This document shows, one piece after another, positions 37,138-47,510 of a stretch of 64,000 bases of DNA. A program made the translations under genes and the position numbers. The notes beneath the pieces were generated by a model. It did no database searches, was not told the origin of the DNA, and worked only from the letters and a program-made list of their open reading frames with translations. The stretch is from Pseudomonas sp. CHM02 (GTDB taxonomy: Bacteria > Pseudomonadota > Gammaproteobacteria > Pseudomonadales > Pseudomonadaceae). The first letter of the stretch is position 1. Every line of letters starts with the position of its first letter. The stretch spans positions 1 to 64,000 of the forward strand of contig NZ_JFCA01000006.1 of NCBI RefSeq assembly GCF_000612585.1, in the 5' to 3' direction.

Positions 37138-38307
37138 ATGAAACGCCCTCGACCTGCCCGACGCGCCATGTTCGTTATCGCGTGCCTGATTCCCCTCATT
37201 GCCATCGCGGCCTGGCAGGTGCTGCCGCCGGGGCGTGACACCCTCACCACCGTCACGGTCACCCGCGGCAATATCGAAAACAGCGTCACCGCACTGGGCA
37301 CCCTGCAACCTCGCCGCTATGTGGATGTGGGTGCCCAGGCGTCGGGGCAGATTCGCAAGATCCACGTCGAGGCCGGCGACCAGGTCCAGGAAGGCCAGTT
37401 GCTGGTGGAGATCGACCCTTCCACGCAAAAAGCCAAGCTCGACGCCAGCCGCTACGCCATCGAAAACCTCAAGGCGCAGCTGCAGGAGCAAAAGGCCCAG
37501 CACGAACTGGCGCGCCAGAAGTACCAGCGTCAGCAACGCCTGGCGGCCGGCAACGCCACCCGCGAAGAAGATGTGCAAACCGCCAAGGCCGAACTGAGCG
37601 CCACCCAGGCGCGGGTCGACATGTTCCAGGCGCAGATCCAGCAAGCCCAGGCCAGCCTGCGCAGCGACGAGGCCGAGCTGGGTTACACGCGTATCTACGC
37701 GCCGATGACCGGCACCGTGGTGGCGGTGGATGCGCGGGTCGGCCAGACCCTCAATGCCCAGCAGCAGACCCCGCTGATCCTGCGCATCGCCAAATTGTCA
37801 CCGATGACCGTGTGGGCGGAAGTCTCGGAAGCCGACATCGGCCACGTCAAACCGGGCATGACCGCCTATTTCACCACCCTGAGCGGCGGCAACCGGCGCT
37901 GGACCAGCACCGTGCGGCAGATCCTGCCGATCCCGCCCAAGCCGTTGAATGAAACCCAGGGCAGCGGCAGCCCCAACAGCTCGAGCAAAAGCGGCAGCGG
38001 CCGCGTGGTGCTGTACACCGTGTTGCTGGATGTGGACAACAGCGATAACGCGCTGATGGCCGAAATGACCACCCAAGTGTTTTTCGTCGCCAGCCAGGCC
38101 AGGGATACGCTGACGGCACCGGTCGCTGCGCTCCAGGGAACGTCGAACGCCAACCAGCAGCTCGCCCAGGTCGTGGGGAAGAACGGCCGTATCGAGCAGC
38201 GCCAAGTGCAGGTCGGCATCAGCGACCGCCTGCGCGTGCAGGTGCTCGATGGCCTGAACGAAGGTGATCAACTGCTGATCGGCCCGGCCGACGGCAACGG
38301 GGGTTGA
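37138..38307 (+). CDS. pvdR: Pyoverdine efflux periplasmic adaptor PvdR (MacA-like)
   Basis: A 389-residue membrane-fusion protein. One N-terminal membrane helix (about 9-26), lipoyl motif ([20 protein letters not shown]), a long coiled-coil hairpin (about 95-165), then [23 protein letters not shown]. It is the periplasmic link of PvdRT-OpmQ, which recycles and exports pyoverdine. I start at the ATG at 37138; a TTG at 37087 would overlap the PvdS box region. The downstream gene begins one base after the stop. Confidence 0.92.
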   Translation: MKRPRPARRAMFVIACLIPLIAIAAWQVLPPGRDTLTTVTVTRGNIENSVTALGTLQPRRYVDVGAQASGQIRKIHVEAGDQVQEGQLLVEIDPSTQKAKLDASRYAIENLKAQLQEQKAQHELARQKYQRQQRLAAGNATREEDVQTAKAELSATQARVDMFQAQIQQAQASLRSDEAELGYTRIYAPMTGTVVAVDARVGQTLNAQQQTPLILRIAKLSPMTVWAEVSEADIGHVKPGMTAYFTTLSGGNRRWTSTVRQILPIPPKPLNETQGSGSPNSSSKSGSGRVVLYTVLLDVDNSDNALMAEMTTQVFFVASQARDTLTAPVAALQGTSNANQQLAQVVGKNGRIEQRQVQVGISDRLRVQVLDGLNEGDQLLIGPADGNGG

Positions 38308-38308
38308 G

Positions 38309-40279
38309 TTGACCACGCCCCTGATCGAACTCAAGAACATCCGCAAGTCTTACGGCGGCGGCGACAGCCCGCAGGTCGACGTATTGCGCGGCATCGACCT
38401 GGCGATCCATGCCGGGGAATTCGTCGCCATCGTCGGCGCCTCCGGCTCCGGCAAGTCCACGCTGATGAACATCCTCGGTTGCCTCGACCGTCCGAGCACC
38501 GGCGACTACCTGTTCGCCGGCGAGAACGTCGCGCACCTGGACAGCGACGAATTGGCCTGGCTGCGCCGCGAGGCTTTTGGTTTCGTATTCCAGGGCTACC
38601 ACCTGATCCCCTCGGGGTCGGCCCAGGAAAACGTCGAGATGCCGGCGATCTATGCCGGCATCAGCGCCGCCGAGCGCCATGCCCGCGCCAACGCCCTGCT
38701 CACGCGCCTGGGCCTGGCCGAGCGCACCGGCAACCGTCCGCACCAGCTTTCCGGTGGCCAGCAGCAGCGGGTCTCCATCGCCCGCGCGTTGATGAACGGC
38801 GGCCATATCATCCTCGCCGACGAACCCACCGGCGCCCTCGACAGCCACAGCGGCGCCGAGGTCATGACCCTGCTCGACGAGCTGGCCAGCCAGGGCCACG
38901 TGGTGATCCTGATCACCCACGACCGCGAAGTCGCGGCGCGGGCCAACCGCATCATCGAGATTCGCGACGGCTTGATCATCAGTGACTCGGCCGATGACAG
39001 CGACACCGCCCCCGTCGCCACGACGGGCGCGCTGCAAGCCGTGGACCTGCGCCAGCGCCTGGCCGACGGCGCCGAGCACAATGGTGCCTGGAAAGCCGAG
39101 CTGGTGGACGCGGTGCAGGCCGCCTGGCGGGTGATGTGGATCAACCGGTTCCGCACCGCGCTGACGCTGCTGGGTATCAGCATCGGCGTGGCGTCGGTGG
39201 TGGTAATGCTGGCGGTGGGCGAAGGCAGCAAGCGCCAGGTGATGGCGCAGATGGGCGCGTTCGGCTCCAACATTCTCTACCTCAGTGGGTCGTCGCCCAA
39301 CCCGCGTACGCCCATGGGGATCGTGACTCTAAACGATGTGCACGCGCTGGCGGCCCTGCCCCAGGTGCAGCGCATCATGCCCGTCAACGGCAGCGAAGCC
39401 GGCGTGCGCTTCGGCAACGTCGACTACATGGCCTATGTGGGCGGCAATGACACCAACTTCCCGGCGATTTTCAATTGGCCGGTGGTCGAGGGCAATTACT
39501 TCACCGCAGCCGACGAGCGCGCAGCGGCCACCGTGGCGGTGATCGGTCATCGCGTGCGTGAGAAGCTGTTCAAGGGCGAGGTCGACCCCATCGGCCAATA
39601 CATCCTGATAGAGAACGTGCCGTTCCAGGTGATCGGCGTGCTCGCGGAAAAAGGCGCCAGCTCCGGCAACAAGGACAGTGACGACCGTATCGCCATCCCC
39701 TACACCGCCGCCAGCGTACGCCTGTTCGGCAGCTACAACCCCGAGTATGTGGTGATCGCTGCGGCCGATGCGCGCAAGGTCCACGAGGCCGAGGTGGCCA
39801 TCGACCAGTTGATGCAAAAACTGCACAACGGCAAGCGCGATTACGAGCTGACCAACAACGCCGCGATGATCCAGGCGGAGGCCCGCACGCAGAACACGCT
39901 GTCGTTGATGCTCGGTTCGATTGCCGCGATTTCCCTGCTGGTGGGCGGCATTGGCGTGATGAACATCATGTTGATGACCGTGCGCGAGCGTACCCGTGAA
40001 ATCGGTATCCGCATGGCCACCGGTGCACGCCAGCGCGACATCCTGCGCCAGTTCCTCACCGAAGCGGTGATGCTCTCGGTGGTCGGCGGCCTGTGCGGCA
40101 TCGCCCTGGCCCTGCTGGTGGGCGGCGTGCTGGTGCTGGCCAAGGTGGCGGTGCAGTTTTCCCTGGTGGCCGTGCTCGGCGCGTTCGGTTGCGCCCTGGT
40201 CACCGGCGTCGTATTCGGCTTTATGCCGGCCCGTAAAGCTGCCCGGCTCGATCCGGTTAAGGCGTTGACCAGTGAATAA
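38309..40279 (+). CDS. pvdT: Pyoverdine efflux ABC transporter PvdT (MacB-like)
   Basis: A 656-residue fused ATPase-permease of the MacB type. N-terminal ATPase with Walker [10 protein letters not shown], signature LSGGQQQRV and Walker [14 protein letters not shown], then a linker, one membrane helix near residue 290, a large periplasmic domain and three helices at the C-terminus ([23 protein letters not shown] is the conserved FtsX-like stretch). The start is a TTG at 38309 behind GGGGGTTGAG, one base after the pvdR stop; no better ATG exists nearby. It powers pyoverdine export from the periplasm. Confidence 0.92.
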   Translation: MTTPLIELKNIRKSYGGGDSPQVDVLRGIDLAIHAGEFVAIVGASGSGKSTLMNILGCLDRPSTGDYLFAGENVAHLDSDELAWLRREAFGFVFQGYHLIPSGSAQENVEMPAIYAGISAAERHARANALLTRLGLAERTGNRPHQLSGGQQQRVSIARALMNGGHIILADEPTGALDSHSGAEVMTLLDELASQGHVVILITHDREVAARANRIIEIRDGLIISDSADDSDTAPVATTGALQAVDLRQRLADGAEHNGAWKAELVDAVQAAWRVMWINRFRTALTLLGISIGVASVVVMLAVGEGSKRQVMAQMGAFGSNILYLSGSSPNPRTPMGIVTLNDVHALAALPQVQRIMPVNGSEAGVRFGNVDYMAYVGGNDTNFPAIFNWPVVEGNYFTAADERAAATVAVIGHRVREKLFKGEVDPIGQYILIENVPFQVIGVLAEKGASSGNKDSDDRIAIPYTAASVRLFGSYNPEYVVIAAADARKVHEAEVAIDQLMQKLHNGKRDYELTNNAAMIQAEARTQNTLSLMLGSIAAISLLVGGIGVMNIMLMTVRERTREIGIRMATGARQRDILRQFLTEAVMLSVVGGLCGIALALLVGGVLVLAKVAVQFSLVAVLGAFGCALVTGVVFGFMPARKAARLDPVKALTSE

Positions 40280-41675
40280 ACGATCCCTCTACCTGCCCGG
40301 CCTGTGCTTGTTGCTCAGCGCCTGCGCCGGCAGCCCGCCGGCCATCGACAGCGGTATCGCACCGCCCACCGCCTGGCAATATGCCGAGCGCGACGCGGCG
40401 CAAGTCACCAATCAACGCTGGTGGACCCAATTCGGCAGCCCGCAGTTGAACCGCCTGGTCGACCAGGCCCGCCGTGACAGTTTCGACGTGGCCGCCGCCA
40501 CGGCGCGTGTGCGCCAGGCCCAGGCCAGTGCGGTGATAGCCGGCGCACCGTTGTTGCCGGAGGTGAAGTTCAACCTCGCCACCAGCCATCAGAAATTGCT
40601 GCGCGGCCAAGGTGGGCCGGACCTTGACGCGTCACAAAGCGATGATGCCGTCGACAACTTCGGCGCCAACCTCACCGCCAGCTACGAAGTGGACTTCTGG
40701 GGTGGCCGCGCGGCCGCCCGTGACAGCGCCCTGCAGAGCCTGCGTGCCAGCGAGTTTGACCAGGCCACCGTGGAACTGACCTTGCTCAGCAGCGTGGCGG
40801 ACCGCTATGCCCAAACCCTCGCCGCCCACCAGCGCGAGCAGATCGCCGCGCTGAACCTGACCAATGCACGCAACGTGCTCGACCTGGTGCAAACCCGCTA
40901 CGACGCCGGCTCCGCCACCGCCCTGGAACTGGCCCAGCAAAAAAGCCTGGTGGCCAACCAGCAACGCCAACTGCCGCTGATCCAGCAACTGGCCGAAGAG
41001 TCACGGATCACCCTGGCCGCCCTGCTCGGCCAACCGGTGCAGGCGTTGAATCTGGGTACCGAGCCCTTCCAGGCACTCACCTGGCCGACCATTGACGCCG
41101 GCATGCCCAGCCAATTGCTCAGCCGCCGGCCGGATATCGCCAAGGCCGAGGCTCAGTTGGCAGCGGCCCAGGCCGACGTCACCGTGGCCCGCGCCGCCAT
41201 GCTGCCCGCCGTCACCCTCGGCGCGACCCTGGGCTCGGATGCCTACAAGGCCATGGATATCCTGCGCAGCCCCTACTACACGCTGACCGCCGGCCTGGTC
41301 GGTCCGATCTTCAACAACGGCCGTTTAAGCGCTGAACGCGACAAGGCCCGCGCCCGCCAGGACGAACTGCTGCAAACCTATCGCGGCGCGATCATCAACG
41401 GCTTTGCCGATGTGGAAAAAGCCCTCAGCAGCATCACCCGCCTCGACCAGCAACGCCAATGGCAAACGGAAGAACTGCAACAGGCGCAGAGCGCCTTCCA
41501 GATCGCCGAAAGCCGCTACCAGGCAGGCGCCGAAGACTTGCTCACCGTGCTGGAAACCCAGCGCACCCTGTATGCAGCGCAGGACCAGAACGTGCAACTG
41601 CGGCTGTCGCGCCTGCAAGCCAGCATCGCGCTGTACAAAGCACTGGGCGGTGGCTGGCAGACAGCGATCCGATAA
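40272..41675 (+). CDS. opmQ: Pyoverdine efflux outer-membrane lipoprotein OpmQ
   Basis: A 467-residue TolC-like outer-membrane factor of the NodT type. A lipoprotein signal ends LLLSAC (lipidated Cys17). Two repeated outer-membrane-factor halves are visible, each with long Ala/Gln-rich helices, and motif [19 protein letters not shown] in the second half. It begins at GTG 40272, overlapping pvdT by eight bases, and completes the PvdR-PvdT-OpmQ pump. Confidence 0.92.
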   Translation: MNKRSLYLPGLCLLLSACAGSPPAIDSGIAPPTAWQYAERDAAQVTNQRWWTQFGSPQLNRLVDQARRDSFDVAAATARVRQAQASAVIAGAPLLPEVKFNLATSHQKLLRGQGGPDLDASQSDDAVDNFGANLTASYEVDFWGGRAAARDSALQSLRASEFDQATVELTLLSSVADRYAQTLAAHQREQIAALNLTNARNVLDLVQTRYDAGSATALELAQQKSLVANQQRQLPLIQQLAEESRITLAALLGQPVQALNLGTEPFQALTWPTIDAGMPSQLLSRRPDIAKAEAQLAAAQADVTVARAAMLPAVTLGATLGSDAYKAMDILRSPYYTLTAGLVGPIFNNGRLSAERDKARARQDELLQTYRGAIINGFADVEKALSSITRLDQQRQWQTEELQQAQSAFQIAESRYQAGAEDLLTVLETQRTLYAAQDQNVQLRLSRLQASIALYKALGGGWQTAIR

Positions 41676-41779
41676 ACAAAACTCCGATTTCTTACACGAT
41701 CCGTCTTTTCACCCTACATTCTTCGACCCAAGGTCCTTGGTAAAAAAGCCGCCACTACACGGCCGCCCAGGACCTTCCG

Positions 41780-42529
41780 ATGATTGTTGCAAGACACCTG
41801 CTGTGCGCCTGCCTCTGGCTGGTGGCAAGCCTTGCCCAGGCCCGAGCGCTGATTCCACCCACCGCCATCGACTGGCTGCTGGACTGCCCTCTCCCCGCCG
41901 TCGAACGCCTGGACCCCGAGGTGTTGCAACGCACCCAATGCGGCATCGTGACCGTACCGCGCAATCATGCCGCGCCCCGGCAAGGCAGCCTGCGCCTCTA
42001 CCTGACCCGCGTCGGCGCCCTTGACCCGCTGAACCGCGAGGGCGTGGTGTTTGCCCAGCCTGGCGATGCCGCCAGGAAGAACCGGGGCGGTACCTTTGTC
42101 GTTCACCTGGCCCGTCTCTGGCGTTCCTACTCCAGCCCGGCCTATCGCACGCTGGTCAATCGCTACGACGTCATCGAACTAGGCAACCGCGACCTCAGCA
42201 ACGACCACGACATCGAACAGGCCGCTCAGGACCTGGAATTCTTACGCACCCAACTCGGCGATGCCCAGTTGCTCTACCTGGGCCACGCCACTGCCGCCCG
42301 CCTGGGCGACCGGTACGCCGCACTGTTTCCCGAGCGGGTTGTACGCATGGTGCTGGTCAACGCACAACCGGCCGAGACGAGCCCTCCCCCGGTCGAACGC
42401 CTGCGCCTGAAAGAATCTGCCAGGCAGGACGCCAGCGGGTGTATCAACCGTTGGGTCGGCGACTTCCTGGTCTACGGCAAGCAACCACCGCGATCCACAC
42501 GTTGTCTTGATTCTGGATCGGAGGAGTAG
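41780..42529 (+). CDS. Secreted alpha/beta-hydrolase-like protein lacking the catalytic serine
   Basis: A 249-residue protein with a signal peptide (about 1-22, ending AQARA). The body resembles the first half of secreted TAP-like alpha/beta hydrolases (CGIVTVPRNHAAPRQGSLRLYLTRV; VNRYDVIELGNRDLSND). In active members the nucleophile elbow is G-x-S-x-G; here it reads GHATAA (about residues 171-176), so the serine is gone, and the protein ends before the acid/His part. It may be a decayed enzyme or a non-catalytic relative. It lies just downstream of opmQ but has its own gap of 104 bases. AGGA precedes the ATG. Confidence 0.65.
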   Translation: MIVARHLLCACLWLVASLAQARALIPPTAIDWLLDCPLPAVERLDPEVLQRTQCGIVTVPRNHAAPRQGSLRLYLTRVGALDPLNREGVVFAQPGDAARKNRGGTFVVHLARLWRSYSSPAYRTLVNRYDVIELGNRDLSNDHDIEQAAQDLEFLRTQLGDAQLLYLGHATAARLGDRYAALFPERVVRMVLVNAQPAETSPPPVERLRLKESARQDASGCINRWVGDFLVYGKQPPRSTRCLDSGSEE

Positions 42530-42604
42530 CAACCCGTTTACGACCTGTTGCCATCGAAAACGACACCCGCCGTTGACGCTGCACTCCGATCGTTATTAAG
42601 TGCT

Positions 42605-42629
42605 ATTTATCCGCATTAATACGATAAAT
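42605..42629. promoter_or_regulatory. Inverted repeat upstream of the GntR gene
   Basis: ATTTATC (42605-42611) and GATAAAT (42623-42629) with 11 bases between, ending eight bases before the GntR start codon. Position suggests autoregulation. Confidence 0.45.
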
Positions 42630-42636
42630 CGAACCC

Positions 42637-43407
42637 ATGCTAAGCCGCCCGCTACGACGCAAACGCCAGAAGCTGTCCGATGTGATTGTCGAGTCGGTCA
42701 AGCGCTCCATCGTCACCGACGCCTTGAAGCCCGGCGACCGCCTGCCCACCGAGCGCGAGCTGATGGAAAGCTTCCAGTGCTCCAAGGGCTCGGCCCGCGA
42801 AGCGCTCAAGGCCCTGGAAGTGGAAGGCTTGGTGAGCACGCGCACCGGCCCCAGCGGCGGCGCCTACCTGAACCAGGCGGGCACCGAACCGGCCAGCCGC
42901 GCCCTGCGCAACTACCTGCACTTCCAGCATCTGGATGGCGAGCAGGTGTACCAACTGCGCAAAGTCATCGAAGTGGAACTGGCGGTGTCAGTGCTCGGGC
43001 GCTTGAGCGAAGACGATTACCAGGCCCTGCAAGACAACGTGGATTTCTGCAGCGCCCCGGAAGACAGCGAGGCCGGCCAACGCGAGCAACGCCTGGCGGA
43101 ACTGGAGTTCCACAACCTGCTGGCCAAGGCCTGCCCCAACCCGTTGCTGAGTTTCATGGCGCAGTTCCTCAACGACCTGCTGCGCGACCTGGTGGTGCTG
43201 AAAAAAGCCTACAAGCCCAAGCGCAAACAGTTCGATGCCGCCAACCTGGATTATCACAAGCAGTTGCTGATCGCCTTTCGTGCCGGGGATGAAAGCGCGG
43301 TGCGCAGCTTGATGCATGAACACATGTGCGATGCCGAACACCACATGACCGCCCTTGAAGGCGAGGTCAGCCCGCACTTTCTACTGGAGTTCGATCACCA
43401 CCACTGA
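42637..43407 (+). CDS. GntR-family (FadR subfamily) regulator
   Basis: A 256-residue regulator. Winged helix at the N-terminus with the GntR signature LKPGDRLPTERELMESFQCSKGSAREALKALEVEGLV (given here in two parts, residues 31-66), then an all-helical FCD domain with metal-type residues (ELEFHNLLAKA; HKQLLIAF; HEHMCDAEHHM). It precedes the ABC-carbamoylase-amidase cluster on the same strand, separated by 225 bases with a REPIN, and is its likely repressor. The ligand could be an organic acid or carbamoyl compound. An inverted repeat lies at its own promoter. Confidence 0.86.
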   Translation: MLSRPLRRKRQKLSDVIVESVKRSIVTDALKPGDRLPTERELMESFQCSKGSAREALKALEVEGLVSTRTGPSGGAYLNQAGTEPASRALRNYLHFQHLDGEQVYQLRKVIEVELAVSVLGRLSEDDYQALQDNVDFCSAPEDSEAGQREQRLAELEFHNLLAKACPNPLLSFMAQFLNDLLRDLVVLKKAYKPKRKQFDAANLDYHKQLLIAFRAGDESAVRSLMHEHMCDAEHHMTALEGEVSPHFLLEFDHHH

Positions 43408-43441
43408 CACACCACGGTACCTACTGTGGCCCCCCAATCAA

Positions 43442-43528
43442 TGTAGGAGCTGGCTTGCCAGCGATGGCATCGACTCAGTTCAACTGACCCACCGGGTTGC
43501 CTGCATCGCCGGCAAGCCGGCTCCTACA
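43442..43528. repeat. REPIN of GTAGGAGCTGGCTTGCCAGCGA class
   Basis: Arms at 43442-43466 and 43504-43528 (25 bases, a few mismatches). It separates the GntR gene from the ABC transporter operon. Confidence 0.82.
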
Positions 43529-43631
43529 GAGACAGTGTTTGCCCCAACCAATAACAGGCCTGCCCACAGGCCCTTGCTCCACCGTATCGCCATTGCCACT
43601 CCTGCCAATAACTAAACCAGGGAGTCACCCC

Positions 43632-44834
43632 ATGCAGCGTCGTACGTTGTTGAAAGCCAGTCTCACCGCAGCCGCCGCCCTCAGCCTTCCGCTGAGCGTG
43701 CGTTCGGCATTCGCCGCCGAGCCTTTTACCTTTTACGGCCTCAAGTCCATGTCTGGCGCGTTTGCCAGCTATGGCAAATTTGCCGACATGGGTTCACGCC
43801 TGGCCGTGGAGCAACACCCCGTACTGCTCGGCCGCTCGCTGAACTACAAGGTCATCGACACCGAAGGCAACGCCGGCAAGGCCGTGCGCAAGGTGCAGGA
43901 AGCCATCCAGCAGGACGGCGCGCGGTTCTTCCAGGGCTGCACCTTGTCATCGTCGGCACTGGCGGTGGCCAAGGAAGTGGACAAGGTCGGTGGCGTATTC
44001 ATGACCCCGGTAGGCGCCGATGAAGTCACCGGCAAGGACTGCAACAAGGCGACCTTCCGCTGGTCGGTGCCCACTTATGGCGCGATCCGCGAAACCATGC
44101 TGCCGCTGATCAAGCTGCTGCCGGACGCCAAACGCTGGTACACCATCACCCCGCAATACGTGTTCGGCGAAGCGCTGCTCGAAGGCGCCAAGAATGTGCT
44201 CAAGGAAAACGGCCTGGAACACATTGGCAACAGCTACCACTCGTTGCAGGAGCAGGAATTCTCCGGCTACCTGACCAACGCCATCGCCGCCAGGCCCGAT
44301 GTGCTGGTGCTGCTCAACTTCGGCAGCCAGTCGTCCAACACCCTGCGCCAGGCGGTCAACTTCGGCATCAAGGAACGCATGAAAGTGCTGCTGGTGTGGT
44401 CCGCCGGCCTCGACCAGTTCCAGGAGCTGGGCAGCGATGTGCTGGAAGGCGTGTACCTCGGCGCGCAGTACTGGCACCAGGTCGACACCCCGCTCAACCG
44501 TGAACTGGTCAAGCTCACCCAGGCCAAATACGGCATCAACCCCACCTACCCGCTGGCTGCCGACTACATCAGCACCAAGGTCATGCTCGACACCATCATC
44601 GCCACCGGCAGCTTTGACGGGCCGACCGTGGCCAAGGCCATGCAGGGCCTGAGTTTCGAGGGCCCCACCGGCAAGGAATCGATCCGCGCCGGCGACCACC
44701 AGGTGATCAAGGATTACTACCTGCTGATCGGCAAAGCCACGGCCGACATGGCCGACAAGGATGACCTGGCCAAGGTGCTCAGCGCCGGCCAGTCGTTCCC
44801 GCCCGTGGAGGCCACGGGCTGCACGCTCGGCTGA
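43632..44834 (+). CDS. Branched-chain/urea-type ABC transporter substrate-binding protein
   Basis: A 400-residue periplasmic binding protein of the HAAT (LivJ/UrtA/AmiC-like) type. The leader MQRRTLLKASLTAAAALSL has twin arginines followed by LLK, which suggests Tat export, and ends AFAA. Family stretches: FYGLKSMSGAFASYGKFAD, IDTEGNAGKAVRKVQEAI and YPLAADYISTKVMLDTI. Start at ATG 43632 with AGGGAG. It leads a five-gene transporter followed by two hydrolases, so the cargo is probably an amide or N-carbamoyl compound rather than leucine. Confidence 0.88.
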   Translation: MQRRTLLKASLTAAAALSLPLSVRSAFAAEPFTFYGLKSMSGAFASYGKFADMGSRLAVEQHPVLLGRSLNYKVIDTEGNAGKAVRKVQEAIQQDGARFFQGCTLSSSALAVAKEVDKVGGVFMTPVGADEVTGKDCNKATFRWSVPTYGAIRETMLPLIKLLPDAKRWYTITPQYVFGEALLEGAKNVLKENGLEHIGNSYHSLQEQEFSGYLTNAIAARPDVLVLLNFGSQSSNTLRQAVNFGIKERMKVLLVWSAGLDQFQELGSDVLEGVYLGAQYWHQVDTPLNRELVKLTQAKYGINPTYPLAADYISTKVMLDTIIATGSFDGPTVAKAMQGLSFEGPTGKESIRAGDHQVIKDYYLLIGKATADMADKDDLAKVLSAGQSFPPVEATGCTLG

Positions 44835-44891
44835 TCCCCTGAATTTTGTAGCGCAGGGCCGCGCAAGCGGCGTCCTGCCGAGGGTTCCTGC

Positions 44892-45752
44892 ATGCTTAAT
44901 CTTTACCTGTTCCAGATCCTCAACGGCCTTGGGCTGGGGATGATCTACTTCCTGATCGCGGTCGGGCTGACGATCATTTTCGGCCTGCTCAACTTCGTCA
45001 ACTTCGCCCACGGCGCGTTCTTCCTGTTGGGCGCCTACATCTGCTACACCGCCGTGAGCCTCACCGGCAACTTCTGGCTGGCGCTGCTGATCGCGCCGCT
45101 GGTAGTGGCCGCGCTGGCCTGGGCCATCGAGCGATTGCTGATCCAGCGGATCTATCACCTGCCGCACATGTTCCAGATCCTGGTGACCCTGGGCATCGCG
45201 CTGATCATCCAGGAAGCCAGCGTGATGATCTGGGGCCCGGTGGGCAAGAGCGTCGCCGTGCCGGAACTGCTGCGCGGCGTGCTGGTGGTGGGCGACTTCG
45301 TCTACCCCTACTACCGCCTGTTCCTCATCGTGTTCTCCGGGCTGGTCGGCCTGGGCCTGTGGCTGCTGCTGGAGCGCACGCGCTTCGGCGCCCTGGTGCG
45401 GGCCGGCAGTGAAAGCACCGAAACCGTGTCGCTTTTGGGCACGAATATTTTCCGCCTGTTCTCCATGACCTTCGCCCTCGGCGTGGCCCTGGCCGGCGTT
45501 GCGGGCGTGCTGTTCGCCCCGTTGCGCGGCGCCCAGCCCTTTGTCGGCCCGGAGATTCTCGGCGTCGCCTTCGTGGTGGTAGTGATCGGCGGCATGGGCT
45601 CGTTCAGCGGTGCGCTGGTCGGCGGTTTGCTGGTGGGCGTGGTGCAAAGCCTGATGACCACACTCTGGCCCCAGGGTGCGAGCCTGATGATCTACGGCGC
45701 CATGGCCGTGGTGATTCTGGTCCGTCCCTACGGCCTGTTCGGGAGAGCCTGA
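44892..45752 (+). CDS. ABC transporter permease, LivH type
   Basis: A 286-residue membrane protein with about eight helices. LivH signatures: LGLGMIYFLIAVGLTIIFGLLNFVNFAHG (in two parts, residues 13-41) and VVVIGGMGSFSGALVGGLLVG near the C-terminus. One half of the membrane pore of the importer. Followed after one base by the LivM-type gene. Confidence 0.9.
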   Translation: MLNLYLFQILNGLGLGMIYFLIAVGLTIIFGLLNFVNFAHGAFFLLGAYICYTAVSLTGNFWLALLIAPLVVAALAWAIERLLIQRIYHLPHMFQILVTLGIALIIQEASVMIWGPVGKSVAVPELLRGVLVVGDFVYPYYRLFLIVFSGLVGLGLWLLLERTRFGALVRAGSESTETVSLLGTNIFRLFSMTFALGVALAGVAGVLFAPLRGAQPFVGPEILGVAFVVVVIGGMGSFSGALVGGLLVGVVQSLMTTLWPQGASLMIYGAMAVVILVRPYGLFGRA

Positions 45753-45753
45753 C

Positions 45754-46764
45754 ATGAGCGAGAAAAATCCCCTGCCGTTTGCCAAGACCCAGTCCAAGGC
45801 CATGTTGCTGTGGGTGCTGGCGGTGCTGATCGGCCTGCCGTTGATATTGCCCTCGGCGACCCTGGCCACCGAGATCCTGATCTTTGCCATGGCCGCCCTG
45901 GCCTGCAACCTGTTGCTGGGCTACACCGGGCTGCTGTCGTTCGGCCAAGGCATCTTCTTCGGGGCCGGCGCGTATTGCGCGGCGCTGCTGATGATCCACC
46001 TGCAACTGGGGCTGTTCACCGCATTGCTCGGCGCCGCCATCGCGGGAGGGTTCCTCGCATTGCTGGTGGGCGCCCTGGCGATCCGCCGCACCGGCATCTA
46101 CTTCGTGATGCTGACCCTGGCCTTCAGCCAGATGGCGTACTTCGTCGCCTACACCCTCAGTGACTGGACCGGCGGCGACAACGGCCTGCTCAGCGTGCCG
46201 CGCCCGGAGATTCGCCTGGGAGACACCGTGCTGCTGTCGCTGACCGACGCCCGCGCGTTCTACGGCTTTGTCGCGGTGCTGTTCCTGCTGATCTTCATCG
46301 GTGCCCGCCGGGTGATCGCCTCGCCCTTTGGCAGCACGCTGATGGCGATCCGCGAAAACGAAACCCGTGCCTCGGCCATCGGCTATGACACACGCCACTT
46401 CAAGATCCTGGTGTTCGTGCTGTCCGGCGCGGTCACTGGCATCGCCGGCGCGCTGTACGCCATGCTGCTGCACTTTGTGCCGCTGTCGAACATCGACCTG
46501 GCGATGTCCGAGAACATCCTGATCATGACCATCGTCGGCGGCACCGGTTCGCTGTTCGGTTCGTTGCTGGGCGCCGGCTCCATCGTGCTGCTCGGGGATT
46601 TCCTCTCCGACCTGTGGCCACGCTGGCTGATGCTGCTGGGGGTGATCCTGATCCTGGTGGTGATCTTTATGCGCGGCGGTTTGTGGGGCGGCCTGGCGTC
46701 GCTGTTCGAGAAGGTGCGCGGCAGCCGCAAGAGCGCCGCTGTCGCCAAGGAGAAAGTGCTATGA
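45754..46764 (+). CDS. ABC transporter permease, LivM type
   Basis: A 336-residue permease with about nine helices. LivM stretches: LAILAAL-like N-terminal half (ALACNLLLGYTGLLSFGQG), GIYFVMLTLAFSQM, IRENETRASAIGYDTRHFKI and TIVGGTGSLFGSLLGA. It pairs with the LivH-type permease. The stop overlaps the next start as ATGA. Confidence 0.9.
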   Translation: MSEKNPLPFAKTQSKAMLLWVLAVLIGLPLILPSATLATEILIFAMAALACNLLLGYTGLLSFGQGIFFGAGAYCAALLMIHLQLGLFTALLGAAIAGGFLALLVGALAIRRTGIYFVMLTLAFSQMAYFVAYTLSDWTGGDNGLLSVPRPEIRLGDTVLLSLTDARAFYGFVAVLFLLIFIGARRVIASPFGSTLMAIRENETRASAIGYDTRHFKILVFVLSGAVTGIAGALYAMLLHFVPLSNIDLAMSENILIMTIVGGTGSLFGSLLGAGSIVLLGDFLSDLWPRWLMLLGVILILVVIFMRGGLWGGLASLFEKVRGSRKSAAVAKEKVL

Positions 46765-47510
46765 GCATCCTGCTGGAAACCAAGGACCTGGAATTGGCCT
46801 ACGGCGCCTTCCATGCGGTGAATGGCGTCAACCTCAAGGTCGAGGCCGGTACCATCCACACCATTATCGGCCCCAACGGCGCCGGCAAGACCAGCCTGTT
46901 CCACTGCCTCACCGGCGAACGCCAGGCCACCGCCGGGGCGATTCATTTCGACGGCAACAACCTGATGCGCAAGCCGGCCCACGGCCGTGTGGGCCTGGGC
47001 ATGGCGCGCTCGTTCCAGCTCACCAGCCTGTTCCAGAACCTCAGCGTGCGTGAAAACCTGCGCCTCGCCGCCCAGGGCCGCGACGGTGCACGCGCACTGA
47101 ATTTCTGGCGCCGCGTGGACAGCAAGCGCGAACACCTAGAGATGGCCGACCAGGTGCTGGAACGTCTGCAACTCACCGCCCGCGCCGACACCCTGGCCGG
47201 CGAGTTGTCCCACGGCCAGCAACGGGTGCTGGAGGTGGGCATGTCGATCTGCTCCAAACCCAAACTGTTGATGCTCGACGAGCCCACCTCGGGCATGGGC
47301 ATCGATGACATCCCGATCATGACCCAGTTGATCAGCGACCTTGGCCGCGACCACACGGTGCTGCTGATCGAACACAACATGAGCATTGTCATGTCCATCA
47401 GCCAACGCATCACGGTGATGAGCCACGGCCAGATCCTGGTGGAAGGCACGCCGGAATTCGTGCGCGCCGATGAACGTGTGCGCACGGCGTACCTTGGGGA
47501 GGCTGCCTGA
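46761..47510 (+). CDS. ABC transporter ATPase, LivG type
   Basis: A 249-residue ATPase. Walker A GPNGAGKTSL, signature LSHGQQRVLE, Walker B LLMLDEPTSGM and the LivG-specific stretch GMARSFQLTSLFQNLSVREN. The ATG at 46761 overlaps the LivM-type stop (ATGA). LSHGQ in place of LSGGQ is common in the urea/amide branch of this family. Confidence 0.9.
   Translation: MSILLETKDLELAYGAFHAVNGVNLKVEAGTIHTIIGPNGAGKTSLFHCLTGERQATAGAIHFDGNNLMRKPAHGRVGLGMARSFQLTSLFQNLSVRENLRLAAQGRDGARALNFWRRVDSKREHLEMADQVLERLQLTARADTLAGELSHGQQRVLEVGMSICSKPKLLMLDEPTSGMGIDDIPIMTQLISDLGRDHTVLLIEHNMSIVMSISQRITVMSHGQILVEGTPEFVRADERVRTAYLGEAA

Noticed and set aside
43947..45908. A 2-kb antisense frame across the ABC transporter genes, and a similar one at 57687-60122
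   Set aside because: Both are His/Gln/Asp-rich shadows of well-defined transporter genes with no ribosome site or domain.
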